Part shown: in pieces, positions 39,525 to 41,397 of the stretch | How positions within the stretch are numbered: position 1 is the stretch's first letter | How the letters are laid out: every line of letters begins with the position of its first letter | DNA from: Chelativorans petroleitrophicus | GTDB lineage: Bacteria > Pseudomonadota > Alphaproteobacteria > Rhizobiales > Rhizobiaceae | Reading direction: 5' to 3' | Assembly (NCBI RefSeq): GCF_025398195.1 | Contig: NZ_JAODNV010000024.1 | Coordinates: 1-41,397 of the forward strand | DNA length: 41,397 nucleotides | Notes under the pieces: generated by a model | The model's database searches: none | Told to the model about the DNA's origin: nothing | Seen by the model: the letters and a program-made list of their open reading frames with translations, nothing else | Position numbers and translations under genes: made by a program

Positions 39525-41320
39525 ATGAAGGTATACCATAACAAGTTAAATGCCCCTGCAATTAAGCCGGACCAAAGGCTGGATAGTTACCGAAAGAGCA
39601 TTGGCAGCCATCAAGCGAAAATGACGTCGCAAGGGTCAGGTGGGCGCGGCGCTTTGCGTTCGGCCGATAGTACGGCGCCCCGCCAGCTAGCCGGACCGCC
39701 CATGATGCCTGACGAGGCACTGTCAAGGGGGCGCTTGGGGGAGACCATCCGCTATCGAGTGAATGTAAGCTCGAAGCCGCTCCCATTTGGTGTCAAAGTC
39801 TTGTATCTCAGTACAATCCTTGCGCTGGCGCGCGAGGCCTCTGCCGCCCCCGCGTTCTGGGATAGCAAACAAGAAGAATGGGTCCCTCCCGGTGAACCGG
39901 AGGATGATGTCAATTCTTTTAAGGAATATGTCTTTTCTCCCTTTTCCAGTTTCTTCTACAAATTGAACGTAGAATATGAAATGAGAAGCTGGAAGCCATC
40001 AGTTTTGAGTGGATCATATATACCGTATATTGATAGGAAAATAGAATCTTTTACTATTACTGATGGATATCTTTCAAATACCAATGGTATGAAATTGGAA
40101 GATATTTTGAATAGTGATTATATGCGATATGTTAAAGGTAATAGAATTTCTAAGAATATTTCGGACAACGAAATATATAATTTAGTTCGTGAAGTTCTGA
40201 AAAGAAATAATATAAGTGCTGATTTTGTATTCGGTTCCGAGGAAAGCGCCCTCGCTTCAGTTGTTTTGAGTAAAACCGGAAAGGCTTACGGCGAAAAGGA
40301 TCTTCTCGATATTCAGAAGGAGTTTGTGAGGCTCGTTCTTGACTGGCAGAATGGTACTGCTGGAGGGAAAGACCCGTGCCGGGATGCAGCAAAGCGGATG
40401 GCGATAGCCAGGGGGCTTGATTCCAAGGCGAAGGACTTCATCGACGACATGGCACTGCTGCTGCGGGCAAAATATGCAGACCCGCGTGCATTAACGTCAT
40501 GCAGCATCTCTTTGCCGGTTGTGGCCGAGAACGGCTGCGAAATGCCGTCGCGGGAAGCGATAAAGGTCTTTAAGCAGGAGGTCGTGAACCCGGAGCTGAA
40601 GCCGGCCGCCGCGAAACAACTGGACAAGCTCGTCGATGAGCAGACGCGTATTTTTCAGCTAGACCCTTTTGGTCAGGTGCTGAAAAACGTGGAGGGGCTC
40701 ACGCTGAAGGACATTGCCGACAGCCCCCTTATGAAAGCTTATTATCCTGACTTCGATAAAACTGAACTCCAGTCGCTTCTTTATTCCTGGGCCGATGCCA
40801 AGGGCTTGGACACAAGCTTTCCGATGGGGTCGGCACTCCACGCCGTGTCAACGGTTGTCAAGCGGGTTACAGGAAATCAGTTTCACCCGACCGGGGATGC
40901 CAGCGCTACTGAGGCCTTCTACAAGCTGCGGGAGCAGTCGCCGCTGGAGGACTTGCTGCTTCGAGCTGCCCACTACATGGAAATAGAAAAAGGCTGGCCC
41001 GAACTCAAAGCAGATGATCCGACGGCCGTGAAGAATGAGAAGATTCAGGCCTTGTTGGATCAGCTGCGCCTGGAGACAGGTGACTTTCCTGAGCGGTTCA
41101 AGGCAAAAAAGATAGCTCTGAAAGTACTTGAGGAAAAAACGGGACTGAGCCGAGCAGAGCTTCTGCATCGGAAAATCGAGGAAGACGATAAAGCCCTCGC
41201 GAATGTATCTTATCCACATCAGAACTTCAGAGCGAATCATAAACGGGACCGCGAGGGGAAATCGATAGTCGATAAATTCCTGCAGGAAGCCGAAGATATA
41301 TACCGCTTAGTAGTTCATGT
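39525..41320 (+). pseudogene. Long unrecognised gene, 3' end cut off by an IS insertion
   Basis: An uninterrupted frame runs from ATG 39525 to the IS end at 41321, 598 complete codons, and stays open to the window edge. It has many ordinary codons and no stop, far beyond chance in AT-rich DNA. The N-terminal 85 residues look disordered (GSGGRGALRSADS). There is a short hydrophobic stretch at about 88-102 (FGVKVLYLSTILALA) near AASAAPA. The rest is soluble, helical and charged (for example LRAKYADPR, GLTLKDIADSPLMKAYY, ALLDQLRLETG). No domain is recognised. A secreted effector or toxin is possible by look only. Starts at 39702 and 39705 are alternatives; no strong ribosome site is seen. AT content is highest at 39901-40240. 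Confidence 0.7.
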
Positions 41321-41397
41321 TGAACCGCGCCGGGATTGCCGGAGGCTCCAACTCCTGAGTAGGATGGAGCATCATGAGCAAGACGACGAACAAGTTT
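41321..41397 (+). mobile_element. Left end of an IS3-family element with orfA start
   Basis: The 26-bp terminal repeat at 41321-41346 begins TGAACCGCGCCGGG. A leader with a GGAG site is followed by ATG 41374, which reads MSKTTNKF to the window end. This is the common start of IS3-family OrfA transposases of the IS51/IS407-like type. The element is inserted in the long gene and faces the same way as the IS at the left edge. orfA is in a different frame from the host gene, so no simple fusion is made. Confidence 0.82.

Noticed and set aside
1-41397. CRISPR arrays or other regular short repeats
   Set aside because: Apart from the 26-bp IS ends and minor dyads I saw no regularly spaced repeats and no cas genes.

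Overview
The window reads as a GC-rich alphaproteobacterial chromosome segment, most likely Hyphomicrobiales (Phyllobacteriaceae/Mesorhizobium-like). The reasons are the codon use, the family of small stress proteins, a HPF protein carrying a cold-shock domain, a poxvirus-type topoisomerase IB, promoter-like sites matching the alphaproteobacterial sigma-EcfG consensus, and an ornithine decarboxylase with a long structured leader like the alphaproteobacterial speF RNA. The species is inferred, not proven.

Edges. Both ends lie inside IS3-family elements that share an identical 26-bp terminal repeat (50-75, 114-139, and inverted at 41321-41346). The left 0.85 kb is mobile-element debris: the end of one IS, a related IS that it interrupted, a frameshifted IS66-type tnpA, and a 46-bp 3' fragment of a tRNA-Val(GAC) gene that looks like a used attachment site. 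The right 1.9 kb is a long AT-rich reading frame of about 600 codons (39525-41320) that I do not recognise; it is cut by the right-hand IS.

Region by region. 1321-3757: DegT-type aminotransferase and a Wzz-like chain-length protein. 3843-8555: short-chain dehydrogenase with a coupled acetyltransferase and small membrane protein, an aspartate-type aminotransferase and a SLC13/RCK transporter. 8814-11344: molybdate importer modABC. 11544-16571: TerB/DUF533 protein, muramidase, KDPG aldolase, an oxidoreductase pair and a small hypothetical protein. 16666-26322: a glycan locus. ugd is on the minus strand next to an AT-rich control region. A tightly overlapping plus-strand operon follows, with two epimerases, a GT4 glycosyltransferase, three CgeB-like glycosyltransferases and a UDP-glucuronate decarboxylase. 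26344-29752: a probable general-stress cluster with a NepR-like small protein, topoisomerase IB, several small membrane or proline-rich proteins, a DUF427 protein and a HPF-cold-shock protein. Two exact sigma-EcfG-like sites and one near-match lie in its intergenic gaps. 29867-39218: nucleotidyltransferase, phosphoesterase, ornithine decarboxylase with a structured leader, amidase with LysR regulator, DUF1007 plus nickel/cobalt exporter, MarR regulator and a FAD amine oxidase.

How the genes work together. Ugd makes UDP-glucuronate and the decarboxylase turns it into UDP-xylose. The epimerases adjust other nucleotide sugars, and four glycosyltransferases presumably build a xylose-containing surface glycan; the upstream DegT and Wzz genes may be remnants or parts of another polysaccharide locus. 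The stress cluster is probably switched on by the PhyR-NepR-EcfG pathway. The most notable items are the glycan operon with its CgeB triplet, the stress cluster with divergent EcfG-type promoters, the leader RNA, and the unrecognised IS-interrupted long gene.
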